A DNA stretch of 64,000 nt, from NCBI GenBank assembly GCA_028023455.1, contig JAQFVV010000001.1:19713611-19777610 (forward strand), given 5' to 3'. The notes under the pieces are model-generated. The model did not search any database and was not told the origin of the DNA. It saw nothing but the letters and a program-made list of their open reading frames with translations. A program made the translations under genes and the position numbers. Positions 26,499 to 37,320 of the stretch are shown here, piece by piece. Within the stretch, counting starts at the first letter, position 1; each line of letters begins with the position of its first letter. This DNA comes from Epiperipatus broadwayi (lineage: Eukaryota > Onychophora > Udeonychophora > Euonychophora > Peripatidae).

Positions 26499-26539
26499 GC
26501 AGTTGAGGCAGGTTTGAAAGTAACCGAAAGTACTTCTGC
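26499..26539 (+). ncRNA. Hammerhead-like motif in PLE2 3' terminal repeat
   Basis: Stem I is GCAG (26499-26502) with CTGC (26536-26539). The core is UUGAGGCA (expected CUGANGA, two changes). Stem II is GGTT/AACC with a 7-nt loop. Then GAAA (26526-26529), a palindromic stem III AGTACT, and U as H17. All three helices and the GAAA are in the right order and spacing for a minimal type I hammerhead. The core C3 and A9 changes suggest decay. The inverted 5' copy carries a further-diverged version. Confidence 0.5.
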
Positions 26540-27016
26540 GGATTTAAAGATTGTTTGAATTGTTTATAAACCGTTTAAAAATATTATTTCAATTATAATT
26601 ACAATATATATATATATATATATATTGCAAATAACAATGGTACCAATACACTACCTTACGGAACACCAAATTCATTAACATAAGTGTGTGAAACATTATT
26701 ATTACAATTAATAAAAGAAGGTCTATTCTGCAAACATGACAAAAAGAAATTCAATGAGAAACCCATATACTTAAAAGTTTAGAATTAATAACTCTATCAA
26801 AGCCTCTATTTAAATCAAAATTAATTACATCAAGTTGTGCTTGATTATTTAAAGAATAAGCAATATGATCAAGTATAGTTAATAAATTTGTCTCAACAGA
26901 TATAAATAGCAGCAGCAGTGGCGGCAGTAGTAGTAGTAGTTATTGCATAAACTAAATTTCTTGTAAAACAAAACCAACCTTAAAGTTCATGCACAAATTT
27001 ATGTGAACAAATAAAA

Positions 27017-27017
<1 letters not shown>

Positions 27018-27112
<95 letters not shown>

Positions 27113-27149
27113 CATCATCATATTATTATTATTATTATTATTATTATTT
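27018..27149. repeat. (ATT)n array with short ATC interruption
   Basis: A trinucleotide array. No LINE remnant could be placed immediately beside it. Confidence 0.95.
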
Positions 27150-28980
27150 TATAAATATAAGTGATATCAAATTCATGCATCTGTATTTTAATATTACTTC
27201 AATCGCTTTTATTTATAATTAATTCTTTACGTGAATGTAAATAAACATGATCCACATAATCTTTTGCAATCAAGAGTTTTTGTTTTGGCAGGATGACTTT
27301 TTGCCTCTCTTCATATTAATCTGATAATTCTCCTGGCTTGAGAAATCAACAAGACATTTTTGAAGTTTATTATAAAATAATACTAAATCACTAACGGTAA
27401 TGTTTGCATATCTTTCAATTTTTCAAAGATGATAATATTTATGAAATATTCACTATTTATCAAATTATCATCAAAGATAGTATTTTATGAAATTGTTATT
27501 TTACATTTTATAAACAGCTATATTTAATATTAATAAAACCATTATTTTGTTTTGTTTTTATTACCATTTATTAGGGGCATGATAACAAGATAGCAATGTT
27601 TTCATTATGCTAAGTAATAAATTCATATGAAAATAAATTAAATCCAAAGATATCTAAAATGTAGTAGAAGTATGCTTAAATGGTCACAAATCATTTTGAA
27701 ATTAGTCTCATAGTAATAATACAATATTTTAACATAAATAATATGGTAGAAATTTTCGTAAATATTGTATAATATTATATGGATTTTGAGCTTTATTATT
27801 TTAAAGTATGTGGCTCAGTCGCTCCAGTATTCAAACTTATGCATTCCCAAGCAAAAAGTTATTCAATTATTTTTTTAAAATTATTATATCTTGTAATTTA
27901 TTAATAGTCACCTTAGCAAAATGTGACAAATCTTTCCAAAAAAAGATAAAAGTAACCATTAACATAGTGCTCATAATCGTGAGACATCTCCAAAAACATC
28001 AGTCATACATTATATTGTATTGCAATATACATTTGGTGCAATTAACACAATAGCACTCATTTGATTAATCTCACACTAACCTAGCTTATAATAGTTGACA
28101 ATCATTTACTGAACACTATTGAAAGACTAATTGAGATGACTATAGAACAGCTGCTTGAAATAAAAATCCTAAAATCTGTTTATGATTCTAAAAAAAATTC
28201 AAGGTTTACAGGCCTAGATTCAAACACCTAATGAAGAGTGTGACAAATACGTGTACTATCAATATACAATGAGCCATTTCAATATAATTTTTTTTTAAAA
28301 AAAAAATGCTTTTGTAAATGCACTTAATGTTTTTTTTTTTTTACTTACCTAATAAAGAAAATATTTTCTATTGTTAAAGATTTCGACTTCATTATGAAAG
28401 TTTTATTGCTATTTTTTTCTTATTTAAAAAAAAAAAAAAACTTTTTTATGCTATTGTTTTGAAGCATATAAAGACTCCCTTATAACCTCTTCACATTCTT
28501 TAATACATCTAATGTATTATTAAAAGATGCCTCACAACTGTTTAAATATAAATAGATATCAAAAGAAAGTAAGTTTCTTAGAAGATGATGGAATAATTGT
28601 AATTTTCTTTGTTCAATAACACCTAGAGTTTTTATATACACATTGATTTTAATCACAGCAGGAATATTTAATAAATTTTAAAGTGCAACTTAGAAAAGAA
28701 TTTCATTTATTAATAAGTTTAGTCTCCTTAATTCAAGTAAAACTCAATATGAAGTTTATAAAGTAGCCGTTATCTTCTATAATATAAACTCTAAGTAAAT
28801 TTGTGAGCGAATATATATATATATACATGTGTGTGTACAAAAGTATTGAAATATATTAGTTTTTAAGCTGTCCTATTTTTTATGCCAAGTACATAAAATA
28901 TTATACTTTTATTTTCATTTTAGAAAAAAACAAATAAAAATCCTCCTAAAAATAAGACTAATATAGAACTGAACAAATGA
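27150..28980. other. AT-rich non-coding stretch
   Basis: No gene supported; the frame at 27808-28053 is low complexity and matches nothing recognised. Confidence 0.5.
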
Positions 28981-28989
28981 AAAAAGCCA

Positions 28990-29875
28990 AGGATATCTAA
29001 ATGTATGACAAACGTGTCTATAATAATCAATCATCTAGGGTTATTATTACATGCAAAATACACCTGATACACCATGGGGTAAAAAGAATAAATGGCCTGA
29101 CATGAATTTGGAGATAATGATCCCATAAGATTTTTGATATTCTTGTTTTGTCTTGAAGAATACCATTGGAATCATTCTGATTTTCTCAAGGCTTGGACAA
29201 TCAAAAAATAATGTGTGATTGTGCTTCAAACATACATTGAGGGTCAATATATTTATGTGTTCCCTTTTGAATTTGTAGAAATCTAGTGAGGGCAGTGACT
29301 CTAAATTTAATTTTATTAAGAAGTTAAAATATTTTGGTTCTAGTGACCAGAATGGATTATGCTTCATATTGGGGGGGGGGTGCACATACAGCAATGAGAC
29401 AACTCCCCAGAATTTATATTTATTGGTGGAAGAGAGAGATAAAAGTAAATGTTTTGAATAGATTATAGAGTCTTTAAAAGTTGTTTCCAGTATTTTGGAT
29501 TTGGGGATGGTTAGTCAGATGGTGTAATTGGGTCTTATCACAGGGTGAAAGTATGTTAAATGTTTTTGTATTCTTCATATGTATATATTATGTTCTAACC
29601 CATTGTGAAGAAGTAGACTTTGTAAACATTTAATTGAGATGTCTGTTGTGCATTTACCCCACAGAAGTTTCTTTTTTTTTTTCGTAGTGAATAAATATGG
29701 TTATGTAAAAGTTTTGGTATAATGTATATGGAAGTGCAATATGGAATTCTTATCATTGCTAAAATGTTAAATAAGGATGCTTTTGTGTAAAGTGTAAGGT
29801 ATAATTTCACAAATAATTTAACAATGTTTCCTATTTTCTTTTTAAGTATTTCTTGGATTTTGGTGAACAATGTGA
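28990..29875 (-). pseudogene. LINE-A copy 3: decayed C-terminal half
   Basis: The minus strand at 29595-29870 gives LYLTLYTKASLFNILAMIR, PYCTSIYIIPKLLHN and KKKRNFCGVN. These align in order with the thumb segment of LINE-A copy 2 (YLSIYVKVALFNQLILTK, YYTSIIKFAK and IWKKK at 22950-23090). Downstream on the same strand, 29047-29394 has a knuckle-like CLKHNHTLFFDCPSLEKI and a terminal FFLPHGVSGVFCM, weakly matching the end of the other copies. Several stops and frameshifts separate the parts. This is the least well preserved copy; no TTA tail is visible beside it. Confidence 0.5.
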
Positions 29876-30112
29876 TATTACTTATATGAAAAAGAAAACC
29901 TGAAAAGAATTAGAAACCCCTTTAAAATGATCATTATGGTAAGTTCCAATGTGAACTTGCCCTGCAAATATAATTTTTCCATATCAAAAACAATTTGTAT
30001 TCATTGGTATATGTTGAAATATCTGAAGCAACTGCAGTATTTGTTTTTAGATTGTAAAAATATTGAAATATCATCCATAGAAGTTATACATAAAATGATG
30101 GTATTAAGGTTA

Positions 30113-30116
<4 letters not shown>

Positions 30117-30161
<45 letters not shown>
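30117..30161. repeat. (AT)n microsatellite
   Basis: A pure AT tract of about 45 bp followed by TTGT, as beside several other elements here. Confidence 0.95.
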
Positions 30162-30164
<3 letters not shown>

Positions 30165-33100
30165 ATTTAAGTGAAACTTCACTTAATTCCAATAGTTGCC
30201 AGAACTTATATTAGCTTAACCATTTTATACAATTATCTGTTTTAAAAATAATAATAATGATAAAAAAAAAGAAATTAGTTAATTAATGAATAGGATGTAA
30301 TAATAATTGGTAATGTCATATATTTAGTAAATTGATATAATTATATGTGTAAAGTAACTCACATATTTGTAGTTAGTTGTGTTTAAGATGTAAGATAGCA
30401 TTTTTCTTAAAATAAATATTTAAGTTAGTATTTAAAATGGCAATAGTAATGTTAACTGTACCATAAGATAATTTGTTTTATTTATTTCTGGTGTATAGCT
30501 AATAAATAAGCTAATATTATAAATAGAATAAATAATATAAAATTAATTTAAAAATAATCTTTAGTTTTCTTAAAACATTCAAATAATAATTTAATCTTTA
30601 ATGTAAAGTAGCCTTAACTTGTTAAAAGTTATTTTAATATAATATTCACAAATATTTTTTTAATTGCAGTCATTAAAAATTATAATTAAATAGTGGAGGT
30701 TAAATTAAAGGTCATCCCTTTCTGTGTGAGTGGGTGTGCATGCATACAGATATAACAAGAAAAATGAATAGATAATTAACTAAAATATTAAAAAACAAGA
30801 AAACGAATGAATAAAATCATTATAATTAAATATTTAAAAAGTGGGTCTATCCATAAATGAGACCAGTTTTAATTTTATATCAGTATTTCTAATTTTATTT
30901 TATGTAGTACATTTTTATTAACATTATAAAAAAATAATTATTAACTTTTAATTTAAGATCATTAAACCACATGATTTTCAAACATTTAGATCAAACTGAC
31001 ATCATTTATCAAATCGATCATTTTTCGAGCTGATTTTAAAAAAATTACAGTTAAAAAAAGAAGAAGTTATGTTATTGGTTGTTTAAAAGAAATTGACATG
31101 AAAATTTGGGGAGGAGAAATAGAAAGATTTATAAAAAAAAGTTTTATTCTGTTGTGAGAGTTGAATCTTAAATTTTTCTGAAGTTTTTCTTCTCTAGAAC
31201 AAGTAGTAATAATTTTTAAAGCTTATTATTTTTTAACAAAATTACTGTAAATTATATATTTAATTATTTCAAGACTACAATGAGTGACTGCTAAAAGAAT
31301 AGGTAACCCATTTCTTGTCATTGAACTTTCAGTTAACTTTTAAAACTATCATAAAATGCTAGGAAAAAATTTTACTTGTGCTAGCTTCACCACTAACCAC
31401 ATAAATTATATCTTCAATGAAATGAATTTTAAATATAGGCCGTTATTATATTAATGGCTGAATGACTGTTATTGCACTGAACTATATAGTCTAAATTTAC
31501 TGTTATTTATTAAATAAAATAAAAAAGGAAAAGTTAAAATAATATGTAGTAACTTAATTATATATTTTAAAAGCTTCAATATCCTTGTGTTAATTTCATT
31601 TCTAGCTAATTCCAAGTTCCAACATTATATTAATTATGCCTGACATTAACTAAAATAAAAATGAAACCTACTTCTAAAATAGTTTTATAAAAAACATGTT
31701 TTGTACTGCAATTATTTAAGGAAGAACTTTTGTCTGTTAAATGTTTATAGTATAGTTATAATAAACTGAAATATTGTTTATACCTATACTTAAAATTGTG
31801 ATATTTTATTCTAACTCATTAAACAGATTGAATTTTCTACCTGTAAACTGCTCCCAATGTTATTTTAAGAAGAGTACAGAGAAATTATTTAGAAACATCT
31901 TAAAATATTGTATGGGAGTAATTTAAAAAAAAAGAAAAACTGCTTTAAAAATGTGTTTTTTAAAAAAAAAGAATATAAAAAGAAATGGAATAAAATTGAA
32001 GATGTGTTATTGTCAAAGTAAACCCAGGATCCACTAATAATATTATCAGCTGAATAATTTGTTTTACTTACCATTTATTGCCGGCTTAGTATTAGAATTA
32101 TTAGTAGTATTATGTTTTATTATATTGCTTATTTAAACTAAAAATACCTTTAAAGGAAAAATTGCATTAACTTTAAAAAATTATTGAATATGTTTTGTTT
32201 GGAAATCTTTGCCATATACAAATTAAATGTTTTGACCAGAAGCTTTGCACCATCAGATAAATAGTATTCAATAAATACTATACATGTATTTAACAGAAAA
32301 CCAGTATGGATGAAGCTGAAACTATGAACTAAAGTTATTGTATTTTTATTTTGTTTCATTGGTTTAAAAAAAAAAAAGAAACAGGAAAAATATTTATGCT
32401 ATACTTATTTTATAAATATGTGTAATACTGTTTGGTATAAATATGCCAGGTAATTTAATTTATGTAATTTAATCTTAATGGATTTATTGGAATGAGTAGA
32501 CATTCTACCATTCTCAGGTAATATTAATATTATTACATTTGATAAGCATTTATCAAGTTAACATATATTTTAATAAATTTTATCCCTGGAGATTTTAATA
32601 TCTCACTCTTAGCTAATTTAAATGTATGATATTTCACTGTTTTTATGTAAAACACCCAAAGAGATTTATCAGAGGGTATTTCCATTCATTTGTTTGATAA
32701 TTGCTACTTTAATAATAACCACAAATATTTTTTTATATATGCATTGAGAATTAATTTTCTCGCACTTAATTCGTAGTCTTTTAAATGTCCACTAGCCACT
32801 ATATTTTAATGTTTAATATTTTATTATGTGTGCAATGTACTTTTCCCTACAATTTTATATGCATTTAATTTTTAAGTAGTTCTTATATAGTCGGTTGACA
32901 TAATTCGCATTGTTGGTTCTGACATTGATTATACACATTGTATTTTAAAATTCTTGATAATGATTTAGTCAGTTAAAGTGATGTTGATATCTTGTTATTA
33001 GTTAAGTATTTGTTAGCCTCATAGAGCAGGCTTTGTTGATTATTATTAGTATGCTTAATGGAGTAGACAAGGTCCTCCATCCTTATTGTGCTGCTTTTCC

Positions 33101-35250
33101 ATGAGATGATAGTGTCCATTCCCAGTGAGGATTATCATATATTAGATATTGTATTTTTAGTGAATGTAATCACATATTTTGAAGTGTTTAGATCCCATGG
33201 AGAGGGTCATATATTTCCTGCACATCTTTCCTGTTCCTGATGAGCTGAGACAACATCCAGGCATCCTCTTTTCTGCCTCAAAGATAGGTATTTTGAAAGC
33301 CACCACAATCTTAGAAAGCTGTTTAACTCTGTGGAGCATATGTGTATTTATTTTGGTCTATCACTCATGATGTATTAATACTATTTCCACCACAGTAGGT
33401 AATGTTGCATTTGTTTTAGATATGTAAATGACAAGATATGTTTGTTTGAGGAATTCTGTTTCTTCAGGTTGTATTTAGCTATTTTTCAGGCTTAAAGGTA
33501 TATCAATGTCTGAATTGTGCTGCTATGATAGTTTTATCATCCACAAATCAACCAACAATAATTTATATTTATTTTTAAGTATGTAGATTATGCATATGGT
33601 TATATATAAGTGGCAATTCACAAATACCAAGTAGTTAATATAACCATTCAGAGTTTTCGCGGATGGAATTGTAAGTCTTTTAAATTTCAATTTTAAAATA
33701 TTTAGTGTAATAATTTAATGTGGACAAAATTTCTTGAAATATGTGTATAAATGACCTCTGATGAGTGGCCCATGCATCTAATTGATTTAAATTTAGCTTA
33801 GATTTACTTAAATGCATCACTAGTGATGATCTTAATAGTGTAAGTGTAGCTAATGATAATTTTAAAATATATGTTGTATAGGCTAGTTCCACTTTATCCT
33901 TTGCTTAGCTAATGGTATTCAATATAAACCTATTAGTGTATTATTCTCGTTGTTAAATGTCATCACAGTATTATAAATGTGTCAGTTAAACTTAAGGTTA
34001 TGTTTGTTAAGCTCATACCATTGTAATTAAAGTAAATAGATTTAGAATAGAATTAAATATCAAATAGCCTCTGTTTACTCTTGTAATTATTTGTTGTTGT
34101 TGTTTTTTTTTTGTTTATTAAAATAAACAGTTATAAAGAGTTAAAGAGAAATAATCAGTGACTTTAAATTGTTGCAATGTCTGTAAGTCAAAATAAAGAT
34201 TGTTAGTCAAAATGTTTAAAAGATAACAGTGCTATCTTGGCAATGTTTGTTCCAGTAATTTTTTGTAAATATTTATTATTTATTGTTATTAATAAACCAA
34301 ATTTATTATTATTTTAAAAGTTTAGTTTCTGTTTGTTTTTCTTTTGTATGATATTGTCTTGAGTTTCAAAGGTTCACAAAAATTTCACAAAATATATAAA
34401 ATATTTTATACTGGTTTAAATTATATAACGCCATGCTTATCATTGTGATTCTCAGATTGAATCACATTAACAGATAATCACATAATTACAGATACTTACT
34501 AGAATGTTTATTTTAAGATTGATTTTAAGTAATTATTATATCTTCTCAGACTGAAGATTATGCAATGAAAAATAAAGAATATCAATGATTCAGAAAAGTT
34601 TTCACTATGTTTAAAACTGCATATTACCTTACATTACCTTGTATATTTTAAAATTAAAATCCATCTGCCTTTAATTTCATAAGTAGGTTGTTTGTGAATA
34701 TGTAAAAAATCATAAAAAGTACCCTTGTCCTTTTCCCAGCTCGAGTGATGTCTGGGGTAATAGGCCATAATTAGTGTAAATTTATATTAACCAGTCAAAT
34801 TTTTAAATTAATATATTGTCTTTTATTATGCCATGATTGAACATAAGATAGTTATCTTATAGTTGGGCAAGATATCACTCACTTGTTTATTCATCCAAGC
34901 AATCATTTATTAGATAACTTAAACTTTTATCTTGCACAAAAATTTAGTTAAAACCCCCAAGATTGTTTACTCTTGTTGTTATTATTAATAAGTTTAGTGA
35001 GATAGTCTTTCAATAAAGTATCATTTGTTTTATTGAGAGTATATGATCTGATAGGAGACTGACTCTAATAGCTATTAAATATGATTTAAATTGTCTTTTA
35101 TATTATTTATGTTAGATTATTAATATGCCATAGTTATTTACATTGGTATTAGATTTGGTCTCTGTCTGATTGTATATCTCTGGATCATCATTCACCCTTG
35201 ATTTTATTGTAATCCCAGTTAGCCAAGTCATTAGGAGTCTCTAATAGTTT
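30162..35250. other. AT-rich, T/G-leaning non-coding stretch
   Basis: No gene supported. 33050-33600 is visibly less AT-rich and has two short opposing frames (33157-33339 minus and 33179-33370 plus). It may be a decayed coding relic, but no family was recognised on either strand. Confidence 0.45.
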
Positions 35251-35800
35251 AGGATAGTTTATTTCCATCTCATTCATTTTTATCTTCATCTTTATCTTAT
35301 CATTATCTTCATCATTTCCATTTCATCATTTCATCTAGTCCATCTTTCCTTTTCCTTGTCTCTGATAGTTTTCATTATCTTTCATCTCTTCTTTCATGTA
35401 TTATCATTTTATCATTATCATTTCTCTAATATATCCTTTTCCTTGTCTCTGATAGTTTTCATTATCTTTCATCTCTTCTTTCATGTATTATCATTTTATC
35501 ATCATCATTTCTCTAATATATCCTTTTCCTTGTCTCTGATAGTTTTCATTATCTTTCATCTCTTCTTTCATGTATTATCATTTTATCATCATCATTTCTC
35601 TAATATATTATCATTTCATTTTCTTTCATCTCATTTCTCTCTCTTCATTATCATCAACTTCTTCCATTATATCATCTCATCTTCCATTTCTCATCTCTTC
35701 ATCTTTATCTTCCCTTCTTTCATATCATTCTTTTCTCTTCTTTTCATCATTCATCATTCTTTCTTCATAATTTTTATTTTTTTCATTGTCACCACCTATC
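35250..35800. repeat. Pyrimidine-rich TCAT tract with an 87-bp minisatellite
   Basis: Nearly pure C/T/A text built from TCAT-like words. Inside it, three copies of an 87-bp unit start at 35351, 35438 and 35525 (TTTCCTTGTCTCTGATAG). Since 87 is divisible by three, a 153-codon repetitive frame stays open (35356-35817), but its F/H/S/I-rich translation looks like a by-product of composition. The tract is a candidate for unusual DNA structure. Confidence 0.85.
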
Positions 35801-35943
35801 CGCCCTCATTATCATAATTCCATAAAAGTTACAATATATATATAAATTTATTAAACGCACATTGATTACGTAAGTAATATTTACTGAGGCTATAACCTCA
35901 ATAATATGCGTATAAAATGTGATAGTAGGGACCTCTACATGTG

Positions 35944-35979
<36 letters not shown>

Positions 35980-35983
35980 AAAA

Positions 35984-36425
35984 TCAAAACTGTCTAACAC
36001 TATACTAGCAAAAAATAAAAATGCAAAACCATAAAACAATACAGTACTAGATTAAATTCAAAATTTTACCAAAATCCTTACACAACCATGGTTTCATCTA
36101 CTACAAATAGACCTTCTCAAGTGAAAATCAACCTAAAGGAAAACACATATATATACAAACAAACAAACCTTCCCATAATTCATTTCAAACTCCACCTTCC
36201 CTTAATATCAAAAGAAGTCTTCATAAGATTGATAGCCTCAGAATCAAGGAGTTTTATCATCAAAGTCTCCTTTATTCTTCTTTTTAACTCATTCTTTTCA
36301 TAAAAAATAACCGAAGCATTGTCAAACAATATTCTATGACCTGTATTCAATTCATGAATATATAAAGCTGAGTTAAGATACCTATGTTTAACTCTACTTA
36401 CATGAACCTTAACCCTTTCCTTAAG
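35984..36425 (-). repeat. PLE1 inverted pLTR copy
   Basis: Reverse complement of about 36437-36878, forming a near-perfect palindrome of about 2 x 442 bp around an 11-bp centre (36426-36436). The arm extends 38 bp beyond the homology to the 3' repeat, into the leader (GCTAGTATAGTGTTAGACAG). Confidence 0.9.
36082..36124 (-). ncRNA. Hammerhead-like motif, PLE1 inverted copy
   Basis: Same sequence as the motif at 39750-39792, on the minus strand. Confidence 0.45.
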
Positions 36426-36840
36426 GTAAATTTAGCCTTAAGGAAAGGGTTAAGGTTCATGTAAGTAGAGTTAAACATAGGTATCTTAACTCAGCTTTAT
36501 ATATTCATGAATTGAATACAGGTCGTAGAATATTGTTTAACAATGCTTCTGGTTATTTTTTATGAAAAGAATGAGTTAAAAAGAAGAATAAAGGAGACTT
36601 TGATGATAAAACTCCTTGATTCTGAGGCTATCAATCTTATGAAGACTTCTTTTGATATTAAGGGAAGGTGGAGTTTGAAATGAATTATGGGAAGGTTTGT
36701 TTGTTTGTATATATATATGTTTTCCTTTAGGTTGATTTTCACTTGAGAAGGTCTATTTGTAGTAGATGAAACCATGGTTGTGTAAGGATTTTGGTAAAAT
36801 TTTGAATTTAATCTAGTACTGTATTGTTTTATGGTTTTGC
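36426..36840 (+). repeat. PLE1 direct (5') pLTR copy
   Basis: Collinear with 39437-39850, including the last codons of the frame, the non-coding tail and the hammerhead-like motif (36740-36782). Confidence 0.9.
36740..36782 (+). ncRNA. Hammerhead-like motif, PLE1 5' direct copy
   Basis: Identical in layout to the 3' copy at 39750-39792. If both cleaved in one transcript, they would release a unit-length RNA of about 3.01 kb. Confidence 0.45.
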
Positions 36841-36858
36841 ATTTTTATTTTTTGCTAG

Positions 36859-37320
36859 TATAGTGTTAGACAGTTTTGGTTTTCTATTTAGGTATACTAT
36901 TTAATATTTTGAATAGTGATATATGGTTTTGTGAATTTCATATTTTATTTGTTTTGTTTTGTGTATTTGTAATATTATTTTTTTTTTTTTTATTATTATT
37001 ATTATTAATTTTTTTGTTTTTGTTTATTACTTATTATTATTTGTTTGTATTTGTATAGGTATTAATTTTCTTTTAGTATGTGGAAGTTTTATTAGATAAT
37101 TATAGTGTTAGGCAGTTTTAGTTTTCTAATTAGGTGTACTGTTTAATATTTTGAATAGTGTTTTATAGTTTAGTGAATTTTATATTTTATTTGCTTTGTT
37201 TTGTGTATTTGTATTATTAATTTGTATTATTTTGTATTATTTGTTTGTTATTATTTGTATTATTTTGTTTGGTATAGTTATTAATTTTCTTTCAGTATGT
37301 GGCAGATTTTGTATGATAAT
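36859..37320 (+). repeat. PLE1 leader: two 242-bp tandem units with splice-acceptor-like ends
   Basis: TATAGTGTTAG recurs at 36859 and 37101 (period 242), and most of the unit is conserved, with length differences in a T-rich part. Each unit ends in a pyrimidine tract and AG followed by TATGTGG (about 37064-37080 and 37285-37300). The second unit supplies the ATG of the long frame. The pyrimidine-AG structure looks like a 3' splice site; Penelope elements are known to carry introns. Confidence 0.7.

Larger units (their letters stand above)
25341..26626 (+). mobile_element. PLE2: 5'-truncated Penelope-like element nested in LINE-B
   Basis: The element lies between two TA runs (about 25341-25356 and 26606-26626). 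Its ends are inverted repeats: 25389-25525 is the reverse complement of about 26465-26605 (shared AAACGGTTTATAAACAATTC). This inverted pLTR arrangement is typical of Penelope-like retroelements. Between them lies a truncated, frameshifted frame that retains the RT thumb and the GIY-YIG endonuclease. The target was a TATATA stretch in the LINE-B coding frame, so the insertion is younger than LINE-B. Confidence 0.8.
24259..26890 (-). pseudogene. LINE-B: CR1/Jockey-group reverse transcriptase, split by a Penelope-like insertion
   Basis: Read from 26890 down, the minus strand gives RT motif A (LDVINFDLNRGFDRV, about 26800), then GVP-stop-GSVLVPLLFAI (about 26640). The frame breaks at 26626. It resumes at about 25340 with YINDLDRYIV and the catalytic SYADDCKIF (about 25290), then NNMHINIEKC, KDLGIWFDQNGSF, and the C-terminal FRRRVVRDMKFFYLILHG (to 24740). 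A 3' UTR ends in short TTGAA repeats at 24259. This is the standard motif order of CR1/Jockey-like LINEs. The interruption is the Penelope-like element at 25341-26626, inserted between the codons for LLFAI and YINDL. Other lesions: one frameshift near 26740, a TAA in place of the Gln of GVPQG, and a frame change near 25085. The 5' end, with endonuclease, is not visible. Inactive. Confidence 0.8.

Noticed and set aside
33240-33262. CCTGATGAGCTGAGAC as a hammerhead core
   Set aside because: No GAAA and no flanking stems follow it.
35356-35817. 153-codon repetitive frame
   Set aside because: It stays open only because the 87-bp unit is a multiple of three and the tract lacks purine-rich stops; the translation is low complexity.
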